In this document: piece by piece, positions 7,882 through 16,602 of the stretch
Position numbering within the stretch: position 1 is the first letter of the stretch
How the letters are laid out: the number at the start of each line of letters is the position of its first letter
Source of the DNA: Kaistella sp. SH40-3
GTDB lineage: Bacteria > Bacteroidota > Bacteroidia > Flavobacteriales > Weeksellaceae
Assembly: GCF_030686865.1 (NCBI RefSeq)
Contig: NZ_JAQYUS010000001.1
Coordinates: 248,001 to 312,000 of the forward strand
Reading direction: 5' to 3'
Length of the DNA stretch: 64,000 bases
The notes under the pieces: generated by a model
Told to the model about the DNA's origin: nothing
What the model saw: the letters and a program-made list of their open reading frames with translations, nothing else
Databases searched by the model: none
Made by a program: the position numbers and the translations under genes

Positions 7882-9774
7882 ATGACAAAAGGAAATATTA
7901 ATGTATCGGTGGAAAATATTTTTCCCTTAATTAAAAAGTTTCTCTACAGCGATCACGAAATATTTTTGCGTGAACTGATTTCTAATGCAACAGATGCTAC
8001 GCTGAAATTAAAACATTTGACCAGCATTGGTGAAGCCAAAATAGATTATGGCAATCCGAAAATCGAAGTTATCATTGACAAAGAAGCAAAGACACTTCGA
8101 ATCATTGACCAGGGAATTGGGATGACTGGGGAGGAAGTTGAAAAATACATCAATCAAGTTGCTTTTTCGGGAGCGGAAGAGTTTCTAGAAAAATATAAAG
8201 ATTCAGCAAAAGATTCTGGGATCATCGGTCATTTCGGTCTTGGCTTTTATTCTGCCTTTATGGTGGCGGAAAAAGTTGAGATTCTTACGAAGTCCTACAA
8301 AGATGAACCAGCAGTTCGTTGGATTTGCGACGGTAGTCCGGAATATACTTTAGAAGAAACGACTGATAAAACAGACAGAGGATCAGAAATCATCCTTCAT
8401 ATTGCTGAAGATTCTACAGAGTTTTTGGAAGAATTCAGAATTCGTGAACTGTTATTAAAGTACAACAAATTCATGCCTGTTCCAATTAAATTTGGAACCA
8501 AAAAAGAAACGTTGCCTTTGCCAGAAGATGCTGCAGAAGATGCAAAAGCAGAAACTGTTGAAGTTGATAACATTATTAACAACCCTACTCCAGCCTGGAC
8601 GAAAACTCCGAGTGAACTTTCTGAGGCTGATTATAAAGAATTCTATCATGAATTATATCCAATGCAGTTTGATGAGCCGTTATTTAATATTCACCTAAAT
8701 GTAGATTATCCGTTTAATTTAACGGGGATTCTTTATTTCCCAAAATTGACCAACGGTCTAAATATTGAGAAAGATAAAATTCAATTATACCAAAACCAGG
8801 TTTATGTAACCGATGAGGTGAAAGGAATTGTTCCAGATTTCTTAATGTTATTGCGCGGTGTAATTGATTCGCCAGATATTCCGTTGAACGTTTCGCGTTC
8901 TTATCTTCAAGCAGATGGTGCGGTGAAGAAAATATCTTCGTACATCACTAAGAAAGTCGCTGATAAAATGGTTTCTTTATTTAATGAAAACCGTGAAGAC
9001 TACGAGAAAAAATGGAATGACATCAAAATAGTGATCGAATACGGAATGATTTCTGAGGATAAGTTCTTTGATAAGTCTGATAAGTTTGCCTTATACCCAA
9101 CAACCGACGGAACTTATTATTTATGGTCTGAATTAGAAGGAAAAGTAAAACCTCTTCAAACAGATAAAGACGGAAAATTCGTTGTCTTATACGCAACAAA
9201 TGCAGATGAGCAACACAGTTACATTCAGGCAGCGAAAGACAAAGGCTATGAAGTTCTGCTTTTAGACTCACCAATTGTACCGCATTTAATTCAGAAATTA
9301 GAATCTACAAAAGAGAAAATTTCTTTCGCGAGAGTTGATGCAGATCATATCAATAACTTGATTAAAAAAGAAGATTCCGCAATTTTCAAACTGAATGAAA
9401 CTGAAAAAGAATCTTTAAAGAAAAATATTGAAGAAGCCGTGAATGATACCAAGTTCACCGTTCAGGTTGAAGATTTAGAAAGTTCGGATGCACCCTTCAT
9501 TATTACCCAGCCAGAATTTATGCGAAGAATGAAGGACATGCAGGCAACTGGTGGCGGCGGAATGTTTGGAATGAGTGGTTTCCCTGAAATGTACAATCTG
9601 GTAGTGAACTCCAATAGTGAACTGGCTGCTGAGATTTTAAAAAATGAAGATGTAGAAACCAAAAATTCCAAAATAAAATATGCGCTAGATTTAGCGAAAC
9701 TTTCCCAAAATTTATTGAAAGGAAAAGATTTAACCGATTTTATTCAGAAAAGTTACCAGCAGTTGAGCAAGTAA
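7882..9774 (+). CDS. htpG: Molecular chaperone HtpG (Hsp90)
   Basis: 630 residues, standard for bacterial Hsp90. The N-terminal GHKL ATPase domain shows FLRELISNATDA (Asn/Asp for Mg-ATP), IIDQGIGMT and GHFGLGFYSAFMVA (lid glycines). The middle domain contains NVSRSYLQAD with the catalytic Arg. The C-terminal dimerisation part is divergent and carries a small glycine/methionine-rich stretch (TGGGGMFGMSGFPEM). Cytoplasmic ATP-driven folding of client proteins. Between recA and htpG lies a repeat element, so its promoter is not obvious; the ATG start matches the family N-terminus. Confidence 0.97.
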   Translation: MTKGNINVSVENIFPLIKKFLYSDHEIFLRELISNATDATLKLKHLTSIGEAKIDYGNPKIEVIIDKEAKTLRIIDQGIGMTGEEVEKYINQVAFSGAEEFLEKYKDSAKDSGIIGHFGLGFYSAFMVAEKVEILTKSYKDEPAVRWICDGSPEYTLEETTDKTDRGSEIILHIAEDSTEFLEEFRIRELLLKYNKFMPVPIKFGTKKETLPLPEDAAEDAKAETVEVDNIINNPTPAWTKTPSELSEADYKEFYHELYPMQFDEPLFNIHLNVDYPFNLTGILYFPKLTNGLNIEKDKIQLYQNQVYVTDEVKGIVPDFLMLLRGVIDSPDIPLNVSRSYLQADGAVKKISSYITKKVADKMVSLFNENREDYEKKWNDIKIVIEYGMISEDKFFDKSDKFALYPTTDGTYYLWSELEGKVKPLQTDKDGKFVVLYATNADEQHSYIQAAKDKGYEVLLLDSPIVPHLIQKLESTKEKISFARVDADHINNLIKKEDSAIFKLNETEKESLKKNIEEAVNDTKFTVQVEDLESSDAPFIITQPEFMRRMKDMQATGGGGMFGMSGFPEMYNLVVNSNSELAAEILKNEDVETKNSKIKYALDLAKLSQNLLKGKDLTDFIQKSYQQLSK

Positions 9775-9791
9775 TTTACTTTTTCAACGTT

Positions 9792-9812
9792 TAAATCTTA
9801 GGCTAAGATTTA
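9792..9812 (+). other. Small perfect hairpin downstream of htpG
   Basis: TAAATCTTA-GGC-TAAGATTTA, a 9-bp stem with a 3-nt loop, just before the htpG terminator. It may add to transcript stability. Confidence 0.5.
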
Positions 9813-9823
9813 CAGTTTATACA

Positions 9824-9860
9824 ATTTCGGCGGAACCAAAGGTTCCGCCGAAATCATTTT
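9824..9860 (+). terminator. Intrinsic terminator of htpG
   Basis: Perfect 14-bp stem ATTTCGGCGGAACC / GGTTCCGCCGAAAT with an AAA loop, then CATTTT. Confidence 0.75.
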
Positions 9861-9868
9861 AAAAAGAA

Positions 9869-9895
9869 AAAACGCACTGAAAATCAATGCGTTTT
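9869..9895 (-). terminator. Terminator of tRNA-His
   Basis: Stem AAAACGCA / TGCGTTTT with an 11-nt loop, T-rich on the minus strand, directly downstream of the tRNA-His gene. Confidence 0.7.
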
Positions 9896-9901
9896 AACTG
9901 G

Positions 9902-9976
9902 GGTGAATGAGGGGTCTCGAACCCCCGACCTCCGGAACCACAATCCGGCGCTCTAACCAACTGAGCTACAATCACC
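9902..9976 (-). tRNA. tRNA-His (GTG anticodon)
   Basis: Minus strand. Acceptor GTGATTG/CATTCAC with an extra 5' G (position -1, base 9976) opposite discriminator C73, the histidine identity pair. Anticodon loop TTGTGGT, T arm GGGGGTTCGAGACCCCT. The 5-68 pair in the acceptor is T/T as written. CCA follows directly at 9901-9899, so the 3' CCA is genomically encoded, unlike in the tRNA-Gln of this window. Confidence 0.93.
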
Positions 9977-9987
9977 ATTTGAGGTTG

Positions 9988-10017
9988 CAAATATAAGATT
10001 TTTCGATATACTACAAA
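9988..10017 (-). promoter_or_regulatory. Promoter of tRNA-His
   Basis: Minus strand: TTTG (10017-10014), an 18-bp spacer, TATATTTG (9995-9988). The upstream element lies on the last codons of bshB1. Confidence 0.65.
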
Positions 10018-10730
10018 ACTATTCCGTCGAAATTTTTAAATGCGAGCAACTTTTCACTCGTAAAACCTTCTGCAAAGTCAACTCCAGAGAGTCTACCCAA
10101 GTCTTGAGCGCGATAAGTAAGGCTTTCTAAAAAATCTTTTGATGAAATTGGAGTCATCGGTTCTTTCGAAGTAGGATCGTAAAACTGAGTTTTATAAGCA
10201 AGACACGCTTCTATTTTTTTAGACATGAAATCAGAAACATCAACAACGAAATGGGGCGTCACATTTTTCCACTGGATATAATTGAAAATCTGTTTTGGTC
10301 GCCAGGCTTTTTGATTTTCGTTATCTAAAGTAGTTTCTATTTTTACGAGTCCAGACAGGAAACAGGCATCAGAAATTAACTTCGATGCTTTTGCGTGATC
10401 GGGATGACGATCATCAATAGAATTCGCAAAAACAATTTCAGGTTGGTATTTCCGGATCACTCTTACAATCTGCATTTGGTATTCCTCGGAATTCTGAAGA
10501 AAACCATCTTTCATCTTAAGATTTACGCGATCAGAAAATCCCAGAATCTTGGAAGCATTTGCGGCTTCTTCGGCTCTGGTAAGATTAGTACCACGTGTTC
10601 CAAGTTCGCCTTGTGTTAAATCGACTACAGTGACTGTTTTACCTTCGGAAATCAGTTTTGCTAAAGTTCCGCCACAGCCCAACTCTACATCGTCAGGATG
10701 CGCGCCGATTGCTAAAATATCTACTTTCAT
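10011..10730 (-). CDS. bshB1: Bacillithiol biosynthesis deacetylase BshB1
   Basis: 239-residue LmbE/PIG-L-fold zinc hydrolase that removes the acetyl group from GlcNAc-malate in the second step of bacillithiol synthesis. AHPDDVELGCGG at residues 9-20 and RHPDHAKAS (about residue 110) supply the metal-binding and catalytic His/Asp residues. Its ATG lies 10 bp after the stop of the preceding hypothetical gene, so it closes the thioesterase-rmlD-hypothetical operon. No bshA or bshC is present in the window. Bacillithiol production by the organism is inferred from this gene. Confidence 0.93.
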   Translation of the reverse strand: MKVDILAIGAHPDDVELGCGGTLAKLISEGKTVTVVDLTQGELGTRGTNLTRAEEAANASKILGFSDRVNLKMKDGFLQNSEEYQMQIVRVIRKYQPEIVFANSIDDRHPDHAKASKLISDACFLSGLVKIETTLDNENQKAWRPKQIFNYIQWKNVTPHFVVDVSDFMSKKIEACLAYKTQFYDPTSKEPMTPISSKDFLESLTYRAQDLGRLSGVDFAEGFTSEKLLAFKNFDGIVL

Positions 10731-10740
10731 TTCGGTAATA

Positions 10741-11421
10741 TTAATTATTAAAATATTGATAAATGGTTGTTAGAAATTGTGCGTAAGATTGTTCCAACCT
10801 TATAATATCTCCAGATTTCAGATTAATTCCGGGACTTCCATTTTGATTTGAATTTACGGAAAGACCTGAAAGTTGAAAAAACTGAACAGGTTGATTTTCC
10901 TGCGCCGCAATTTTTATACTCGAACCTAATAACTTTCTGGTAGATACTGTATAAATTTCACCTGGAGCAAGTTTTAAAACAGAATAGGTTCTAGGCTCGA
11001 AAACCATTTTTTCATTGTTAATGGAAATCGTTTGTTTTTTATAAGGCGATGAAATAAAGTATACCGTATTTTCTTCTTTCGGGAAATCTGAAACCGGCAC
11101 ATAATACAAACTCAGTTTATAATGAATGGGATCGAATTTAGAAAAAGTTCCATCGACCTCTTCAAATGGTTGGTATGAAAAAGCGTTTGCACCAATTTCT
11201 TTTGCTTTTTTATAAATCATTCCAAATACTTCAGCATCATTATCTGAAAATCCCTGTACTTCAACTTCTCCCAAATATTCCGCTGCTGGTAAATCAGGAT
11301 TAATTTTATACAACATTTTATCGCTGTTGGAAATGGATTTCACTACTTTATTCAACACGACATTTTGAGCAAAAAAGAAAGGTGAAAATACGATTAAATA
11401 TAAAAAGAGAAATTTTTTCAT
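10741..11421 (-). CDS. Secreted hypothetical protein
   Basis: 226 residues starting MKKFLFLYLIVFSPFFFAQN, a clear signal peptide. The ATG at 11421 overlaps the rmlD stop by ATGA; a longer frame begins inside rmlD and would bury the signal peptide, so I reject that start. The mature part has one region of the EVFGMIYKKAKEIGANAFSY type, reminiscent of YbjQ/heavy-metal-like small folds where a Lys/Ala-rich helix precedes GANA, followed by beta-rich sequence. No function recognised. The tight coupling between rmlD and bshB1 suggests co-expression rather than a shared pathway. Confidence 0.8.
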   Translation of the reverse strand: MKKFLFLYLIVFSPFFFAQNVVLNKVVKSISNSDKMLYKINPDLPAAEYLGEVEVQGFSDNDAEVFGMIYKKAKEIGANAFSYQPFEEVDGTFSKFDPIHYKLSLYYVPVSDFPKEENTVYFISSPYKKQTISINNEKMVFEPRTYSVLKLAPGEIYTVSTRKLLGSSIKIAAQENQPVQFFQLSGLSVNSNQNGSPGINLKSGDIIRLEQSYAQFLTTIYQYFNN

Positions 11422-12287
11422 TCGTGGGTTGTTGCTAAAATTTCGATACATTCTTCTAAAGCGTTTTCCCAATGGATTGGTTCCACACCATACACCTCTT
11501 CTATTTTATCTAAAGCCATGGTGCTGCGTTTCGGTCTTTTTGCAGGCGTAGGAAATTCTTCTGTTGTAATGGCTTTCAGTTTAATTTTAGAGTCGGAAAA
11601 TTCTGCAATTTTCTTTGCAAAATCAAACCAGTTTGTTTCTGGATAATTAGAAAAATGAAAAACTCCAAAAACTTTCGGTTCCGAAGAAATAATCTTCATC
11701 ACTGTAGTGGCTAAATCATTAGCATTTGTCGGTTGGCCAAACTGATCTGATACAATTCCCAATTCGTCTTTGATGGTGAAAAGATTCAGCATCGTTTTCA
11801 CGAAATTTTTATTAAATTCCGAGTACAACCAAGAAGTTCGGATAACAATCGTTTTGGGATTGTGCTCGAGCGCAAGTTCTTCACCTTTCAGTTTAGAAGC
11901 ACCGTAAACTCCCTGTGGATTGGTGAAATTATCTTCGGAATAGGAAATATTACTTTCACCATCAAAGACATAATCTGTGGAGATATGGATTAAAATCGTT
12001 TTTGACTTTCTGCAGGCTTCTGCTACATTTGCAACTCCACTGGCATTTACAGCAAATGCTTTTTCAATTTCGGTTTCTGCTAAATCTACCGCAGTATACG
12101 CTGCTGCATTGATGCAAAAATCGGGTTGATAATCCTCGAAAAAATTATCTACCGCATTACTATCTGTAATATCTAAATCTTCAGATCCTGCGAAATTAAA
12201 TTCGAAATTATTACTAAAATCAGGTGCTATTTTTTTGAAACAGTTTCCCAGTTGTCCATTTCCTCCAATGACGAGAATTTTCTTCAT
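11418..12287 (-). CDS. rfbD: dTDP-4-dehydrorhamnose reductase
   Basis: 289-residue extended SDR (RmlD) that makes dTDP-L-rhamnose from the 4-keto precursor, the last step of the pathway. GGNGQLG at residues 8-14 binds NADPH, STDYVFDG follows, and YGASKLKGE carries the catalytic YxxxK. It overlaps the thioesterase stop by 4 nt and the next start by 4 nt, indicating translational coupling. The rmlA, rmlB and rmlC genes are not in the window. Rhamnose may feed the exopolysaccharide encoded at 18.4-26.6 kb, but nothing in the sequence proves that. Confidence 0.93.
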   Translation of the reverse strand: MKKILVIGGNGQLGNCFKKIAPDFSNNFEFNFAGSEDLDITDSNAVDNFFEDYQPDFCINAAAYTAVDLAETEIEKAFAVNASGVANVAEACRKSKTILIHISTDYVFDGESNISYSEDNFTNPQGVYGASKLKGEELALEHNPKTIVIRTSWLYSEFNKNFVKTMLNLFTIKDELGIVSDQFGQPTNANDLATTVMKIISSEPKVFGVFHFSNYPETNWFDFAKKIAEFSDSKIKLKAITTEEFPTPAKRPKRSTMALDKIEEVYGVEPIHWENALEECIEILATTHE

Positions 12288-12775
12288 GCTTCTTTTGTTT
12301 TTTTATTTTGTCTTCTGAAATGTACGACTCTGCTTTTAAAATCTTTTTCCTCTAAATTGACAAGAAATTTCTCAAATAACCTTTTGGTATCTTCAGGATG
12401 GGAATCGGAAGAACGCGTTTTCATATTGAAATAAATAACGGTCACCCACAAAACACAGTGAATGGTTTTACCGTCTTCACTTTTCATTAAAATCTCAACT
12501 TTAGAGATGCGGTCGCCTACTTCAATTGTTTTGCTGGAAATAACGACTCTGGCATTATAGCGAACTTCTTTTAGATAAGCAATTTCATTTTGAATGGTAA
12601 TCCAGGTACATCCTGTTTTCCGGGTATATTCTTCGTAGGTAAAGCCATAGCCAGATTCTACATGGTCTTCTCGGGCATTGAGCATATACTCCAGGTATTT
12701 CACATTATTGAGGTGCCCGATAGGATCACAGTCGCTAAATCGAATTCTGGAGAGGCTTGAAATTTCTTTTTGCAT
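12284..12775 (-). CDS. Hotdog-fold acyl-CoA thioesterase
   Basis: 163 residues with RIRFSDCDPIGHLNNVKYLEY at residues 10-30, the conserved start of the YbgC/4-hydroxybenzoyl-CoA/FatA thioesterase fold in which the Asp is catalytic. The rest fits one hotdog domain plus a basic C-terminal tail (HFRRQNKKTKEA). Substrate unknown; fatty acyl-CoA or acyl-ACP is plausible. First gene of the four-gene operon with rfbD and bshB1. The start codon lies only 4 nt after a TAnnTTTG box, predicting a leaderless transcript. Confidence 0.85.
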   Translation of the reverse strand: MQKEISSLSRIRFSDCDPIGHLNNVKYLEYMLNAREDHVESGYGFTYEEYTRKTGCTWITIQNEIAYLKEVRYNARVVISSKTIEVGDRISKVEILMKSEDGKTIHCVLWVTVIYFNMKTRSSDSHPEDTKRLFEKFLVNLEEKDFKSRVVHFRRQNKKTKEA

Positions 12776-12779
12776 GGTA

Positions 12780-12787
12780 CAAAATTA
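12780..12787 (-). promoter_or_regulatory. Candidate -7 box for the thioesterase operon
   Basis: TAATTTTG on the minus strand matches TAnnTTTG and abuts the U-tract of the Skp terminator. The start codon at 12775 would lie at about the transcript's first base. Confidence 0.45.
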
Positions 12788-12818
12788 AAAAAACCATCCC
12801 GGATAATCGGGATGGTTT
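12784..12818 (-). terminator. Terminator of the uppS-bamA-Skp operon
   Basis: Perfect 11-bp stem AAACCATCCCG / CGGGATGGTTT with a 6-nt loop; on the minus strand it runs into seven T residues. Confidence 0.85.
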
Positions 12819-12837
12819 AGGATAATAAAATAATCTA

Positions 12838-13335
12838 TTAAAGTCCTAATTCTTTTTTCACTAATGGAGTCGCATCTGGACCACCTTTGTAGATTAATGC
12901 TTGTGCATCAATAATAAAGTCGTAACCGTTTGCTTTAGCAACTTTCTCTACTGCTTTGTTCAATTTTTCGATAATTGGTTTTACCGCTGTATCTCTTTTT
13001 TGAGCTAAGTCGTTTTGAGCAGTTGTTTGAATTTGTTGTAAATTCTGTTGTTTTTTCTGAAGGTCAGCTTCTTTAGCGGTTCTTTGCGCTTCAGTCATTT
13101 TAGGACCGTCTACTTGCTGATATTGTTGTACTTCTTTTTGAAAAGCTTCTGCTTGCTTACCTAATTCGTCACCTTTTGTTTTACTAAAAGCTTCTAATTC
13201 AGTAGTCATTTTTTTTGTTTCTGGCATTACAGATAATACTGCGTCATAATCCATCATTGCAAACTTCTGCGCTTGAGCAACTCCTGTGGCTGCAAACATC
13301 AAAACTGCTGCAAATAATACACTTAATTTTTTCAT
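12838..13335 (-). CDS. OmpH/Skp-family periplasmic chaperone (second copy)
   Basis: 165 residues. Signal peptide ends near GVAQAQ; the mature protein begins KFAMMDYDAVLSVMPE and continues as long Gln/Lys-rich coiled coil (EAFQKEVQQYQQ, LQKKQQNLQQ), the tentacle architecture of Skp, then a short beta C-terminus ending KKELGL. Skp-type chaperones hold unfolded outer-membrane proteins on the way to BamA, which is encoded two genes upstream. Last gene of the operon, directly before a strong terminator. Tandem Skp paralogs after bamA are typical of Bacteroidota. Confidence 0.92.
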   Translation of the reverse strand: MKKLSVLFAAVLMFAATGVAQAQKFAMMDYDAVLSVMPETKKMTTELEAFSKTKGDELGKQAEAFQKEVQQYQQVDGPKMTEAQRTAKEADLQKKQQNLQQIQTTAQNDLAQKRDTAVKPIIEKLNKAVEKVAKANGYDFIIDAQALIYKGGPDATPLVKKELGL

Positions 13336-13373
13336 AATTGAGGTTAAATAAATTTATAGTTGGTTTTTGTTAA

Positions 13374-14024
13374 TTACTTTATTTTTTCGGCATTCCCATC
13401 CGATCTCTGGCTCTTTTCTGACTTCAGAATTTTCATCTTTTCATTTCTCTCATCCATACTTCTGCCATTAGATTTTGTTGAGTTTTGACTATTTTCCGTC
13501 TTTATGGAAGGAGAATTTTTCAGCAACAAATCTAATACTTTATCTGTATAATCATATCTTTTATCAAGGAAAATTACACTAATGTTATTGCTTTTATCAA
13601 GAACTATGCCCAAGGTATTTTTCTCTGACACCGTCTTAATTGCGCCCCAGATTAAATCCTGGAAAGGTTTGGTCAAATTAGACCTTGCATTGTTGATTTC
13701 TCCCATTGAACCAAAACGATTATTGATCATTGCTTTAATTCTTTTGTCTAAATCGTCAACTTCCTTTTGGCGTTGTTTCAACTGATTACCTATTAATAAA
13801 ACTTTTTCATTTTCAAGAGTGGTTCTTTTCTTTTCAAACTCTGACTGTAAAGTTTGAATTTCATTTTGCCAATTGGTAATTTGCTCATTCAATCGGGACT
13901 CTGCTTCCTTGTACTGAGGCAATCGTTCGAGTATATAATTGGTATCAACCACTCCTATTTTCTGTGCAGTTGCAGTTGTTGCAAAAGCAAGAAGGAATAT
14001 GAATAATAATTGAAACTTTTTCAT
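13374..14024 (-). CDS. OmpH/Skp-family periplasmic chaperone (first copy)
   Basis: 216 residues from the ATG at 14024 (MKKFQLLFIFLLAFATTATAQ, signal peptide); a longer frame reaching into the end of bamA is rejected because it hides the signal. The mature protein starts KIGVVDTNYILERLPQY, then a coiled coil (QTLQSEFEKKRTTLENEK; KQRQKEVDDLDKRI). It differs from its neighbour by a Ser/Lys/Glu-rich, polar C-terminal tail of about 40 residues (from SPSIKTENSQ onward). It is placed between bamA and the second Skp copy, with 11 bp to bamA. Confidence 0.9.
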   Translation of the reverse strand: MKKFQLLFIFLLAFATTATAQKIGVVDTNYILERLPQYKEAESRLNEQITNWQNEIQTLQSEFEKKRTTLENEKVLLIGNQLKQRQKEVDDLDKRIKAMINNRFGSMGEINNARSNLTKPFQDLIWGAIKTVSEKNTLGIVLDKSNNISVIFLDKRYDYTDKVLDLLLKNSPSIKTENSQNSTKSNGRSMDERNEKMKILKSEKSQRSDGNAEKIK

Positions 14025-14035
14025 AGTTACTAATT

Positions 14036-16573
14036 TTATAGTGATTGATTCATCAGGAAGTGTGTTTTCCAACCTGCAGGTTCTGTACCCATTGTCGTTT
14101 TATCAAATCCATAAGCGAAATCAAATCCAATTAAACCGAATGCACCCATGTAAACTCTAATCCCAACACCGGCTGAACGCTTCAATTGGAATGGATTATA
14201 CGTTCCGAATGAGTTATAAGCATTACCACCTTCCAAGAAAGTAAGTGCATAAATCTTCGCCGTTTGATTCATTGATACTGGATATCGTAATTCTAAGGCA
14301 AATCTGTTATAGATTGTAGCTCCACCGTAAGGCGTAACATCATCCAACATTCCTCCTGTAGAAGAAGCGTTTTCATATCCTCTAAGCGGAACTAATTCTC
14401 TACCATCATATCTTCCACCGAAAAGTCCGGTTCCACCTACATAGAATCTTTCAAATGGCGGCGCACCCAATTCTTTATTATAACCGTTCAAGAATCCCAT
14501 TTCAGCGGTACTTCTTAAAACTACTTTTCCTACAACAGTATTGTAAATATCGGCTTTCATTTTCACTTTGTAAAATTCTAACCATTTGTACTTGTCAATT
14601 GCTGACATTGTAGAATAGTCTTTGTCACTAAAGAGTGAATATGGCGGCGTAAACTTAACAGAAGCTTCTATGTTAGAACCTTGAGTTGGGAAGATTGGAT
14701 CTAAACCTGCAGAGTTTCTGCTTAAACCGATATTAAAACTAAAGTTTTTCGCAGATCCATTATATTCGGTTGTATTTCCAAACTGGAACGGATAGTTTTC
14801 AAAATCATAACTCTGGTACTGGATGCCAGTGTACAAAGAGAAATAATCATCAGGCCATCTTAAAAGTCTATTTAAACCAGCACTTGCTGAGAAAATATTT
14901 AATTTCTGTGTTGCTCCAAACTGATCAGTATATCTTACCAAAGACTGATTAACTCCTATAGAAAGTGCAGTTGGCTTGGTACCGAATAACCATGGCTCTG
15001 TAAATGAAATACCATAATTCTGGAAAAACTGACCTGCCTGAGCTTGAATCGATAATGTTTGTCCGTCTCCTTGGGGAACTGGCTTAAAGTCTTTGAACTT
15101 CAAGAAGTTTCTTAAAGAGAAGTTATTAAAAGTAAGTCCTAAAGTTCCAATAAATGAACCTCCACCGTAACCAGCTTGCAACTGTACTTGAGAAGAACCC
15201 TTCTCAACCAAAGTCCAGTGAACATCTACCGTATTATCTTGTGGATTAGGAACAATTTGTTGACCAACTTGCTGTGGGTCAAAAAACTGCATTCCCGCTA
15301 AATCAAAATAAGTTCTTTTAATATCACTTTTTGCAAATAAACTACCAGGCTTAGTTCTTAATGAACGAAGAATTACGTGGTCATGCGTGGTTGTGTTTCC
15401 ACTCCAGGTAACGCGATTCCAGGTTGCTTTTTCTCCTTCATTAATTCTAATTTCTAAATTGATAGAATCACCAACTACTGATTTTTCAATCGGGGTAACA
15501 TTAGAGAAAAGATATCCGCTATTCATATACATCGACTTGATGTCTGAATCATCTTCTTTACCACCATCTTCTCCAACTTTTTTGTTGAAACCTACCGCAT
15601 CGTAAATATCTCCTGTTTTATAACCTAATACTTTTTGTAAATAATCAGTTGTAAATGCAGTATTTCCTAAGAAATTAACATCACCGATATAGTATTTTTT
15701 ACCTTCTTTCAGTTTTACATTAATTTCATATTGATTCTTCGGATTTCTCCATACTGAATCAGAAACGATTTGCGCATCACGGAAACCTAAAGAACGATAA
15801 TAGTTGATTAAGTTGTCTTTATCATCTTCATATTTTTCTTCTATGAATTTAGAAGGTTTTAAGATTCCTTTAATACTCAAACTTTTTTGTTTGGTCTCTT
15901 TAAATCCTTTCTTACGAAGTTTTTTATCGGAAATGTTTTCGTTTCCTTCAAATTCGATATGGCTAATTTTAATTTTTCTGCCTTTATCTACGGTGATGGT
16001 CCAGTCAACTAAATTAGGGTCACCCGCATTTACCTGATCTTGAATGGTCACTTTAGCATCCGCAAAACCTTTTTTTACATATTCTTTTGGAATATTGGTT
16101 TTAAGCGTTGAAATTAAATTCTGGGTAATTTTGGTTCCCGGCTTTAGATTATTATCTTTTGCTAACTTCTCGTTTTTGGATTTACCAATTCCTTTGCCTT
16201 TAAATTTAACTTCCCCTAATTCTTTTAAATCCTGGAGGTTAAAACGCAGAATAACCTGATCGCCTTCAATGCTTTCAATATAGACTTCAACCTCGGAAAA
16301 AGACTGTGTTTCCCACAATTTTTTAATCGCGTTGCTGATTTTTTGTCCTGGGATTTCTACGCTTTCGTTCTTATTAAGACCTGTAAATCTTAAAATTTGG
16401 GCAGCAGTATATTTTTTTACACCATCTACGACAATGTCTTTCAGGATATAAGTTCCGGCTTCATCTTGAGCTTGAACAGTTGTGCTTTCCTGGGTGTTTT
16501 GCGGCGGCGTAACCTGACCATAAAAATGGGCGGATGCCACAAACATAATGATGGGTAAGAATTTAAACTTCAT
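14036..16573 (-). CDS. bamA: Outer membrane protein assembly factor BamA
   Basis: 845 residues. Signal peptide (MKFKFLPIIMFVASAHFYGQ), a Gln/Thr-rich linker, then POTRA domains over roughly residues 40-430 (first: YILKDIVVDGVKKYTAAQIL; later: YIGDVNFLGNTAFTTDYLQ), then the Omp85 barrel with GLSRNSAGLDPIFPTQGSN and the L6-type GTGLFGGRYDGRELVPLRGY (VRGF-like motif). Inserts beta-barrel proteins into the outer membrane. It lies between uppS and two Skp genes, so client chaperones and the insertase are co-expressed. The C-terminus (THFLMNQSL) lacks the usual terminal Phe. Confidence 0.96.
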   Translation of the reverse strand: MKFKFLPIIMFVASAHFYGQVTPPQNTQESTTVQAQDEAGTYILKDIVVDGVKKYTAAQILRFTGLNKNESVEIPGQKISNAIKKLWETQSFSEVEVYIESIEGDQVILRFNLQDLKELGEVKFKGKGIGKSKNEKLAKDNNLKPGTKITQNLISTLKTNIPKEYVKKGFADAKVTIQDQVNAGDPNLVDWTITVDKGRKIKISHIEFEGNENISDKKLRKKGFKETKQKSLSIKGILKPSKFIEEKYEDDKDNLINYYRSLGFRDAQIVSDSVWRNPKNQYEINVKLKEGKKYYIGDVNFLGNTAFTTDYLQKVLGYKTGDIYDAVGFNKKVGEDGGKEDDSDIKSMYMNSGYLFSNVTPIEKSVVGDSINLEIRINEGEKATWNRVTWSGNTTTHDHVILRSLRTKPGSLFAKSDIKRTYFDLAGMQFFDPQQVGQQIVPNPQDNTVDVHWTLVEKGSSQVQLQAGYGGGSFIGTLGLTFNNFSLRNFLKFKDFKPVPQGDGQTLSIQAQAGQFFQNYGISFTEPWLFGTKPTALSIGVNQSLVRYTDQFGATQKLNIFSASAGLNRLLRWPDDYFSLYTGIQYQSYDFENYPFQFGNTTEYNGSAKNFSFNIGLSRNSAGLDPIFPTQGSNIEASVKFTPPYSLFSDKDYSTMSAIDKYKWLEFYKVKMKADIYNTVVGKVVLRSTAEMGFLNGYNKELGAPPFERFYVGGTGLFGGRYDGRELVPLRGYENASSTGGMLDDVTPYGGATIYNRFALELRYPVSMNQTAKIYALTFLEGGNAYNSFGTYNPFQLKRSAGVGIRVYMGAFGLIGFDFAYGFDKTTMGTEPAGWKTHFLMNQSL

Positions 16574-16602
16574 TTTTTATCTTGCTAACTATTTCTTTTT
16601 AT

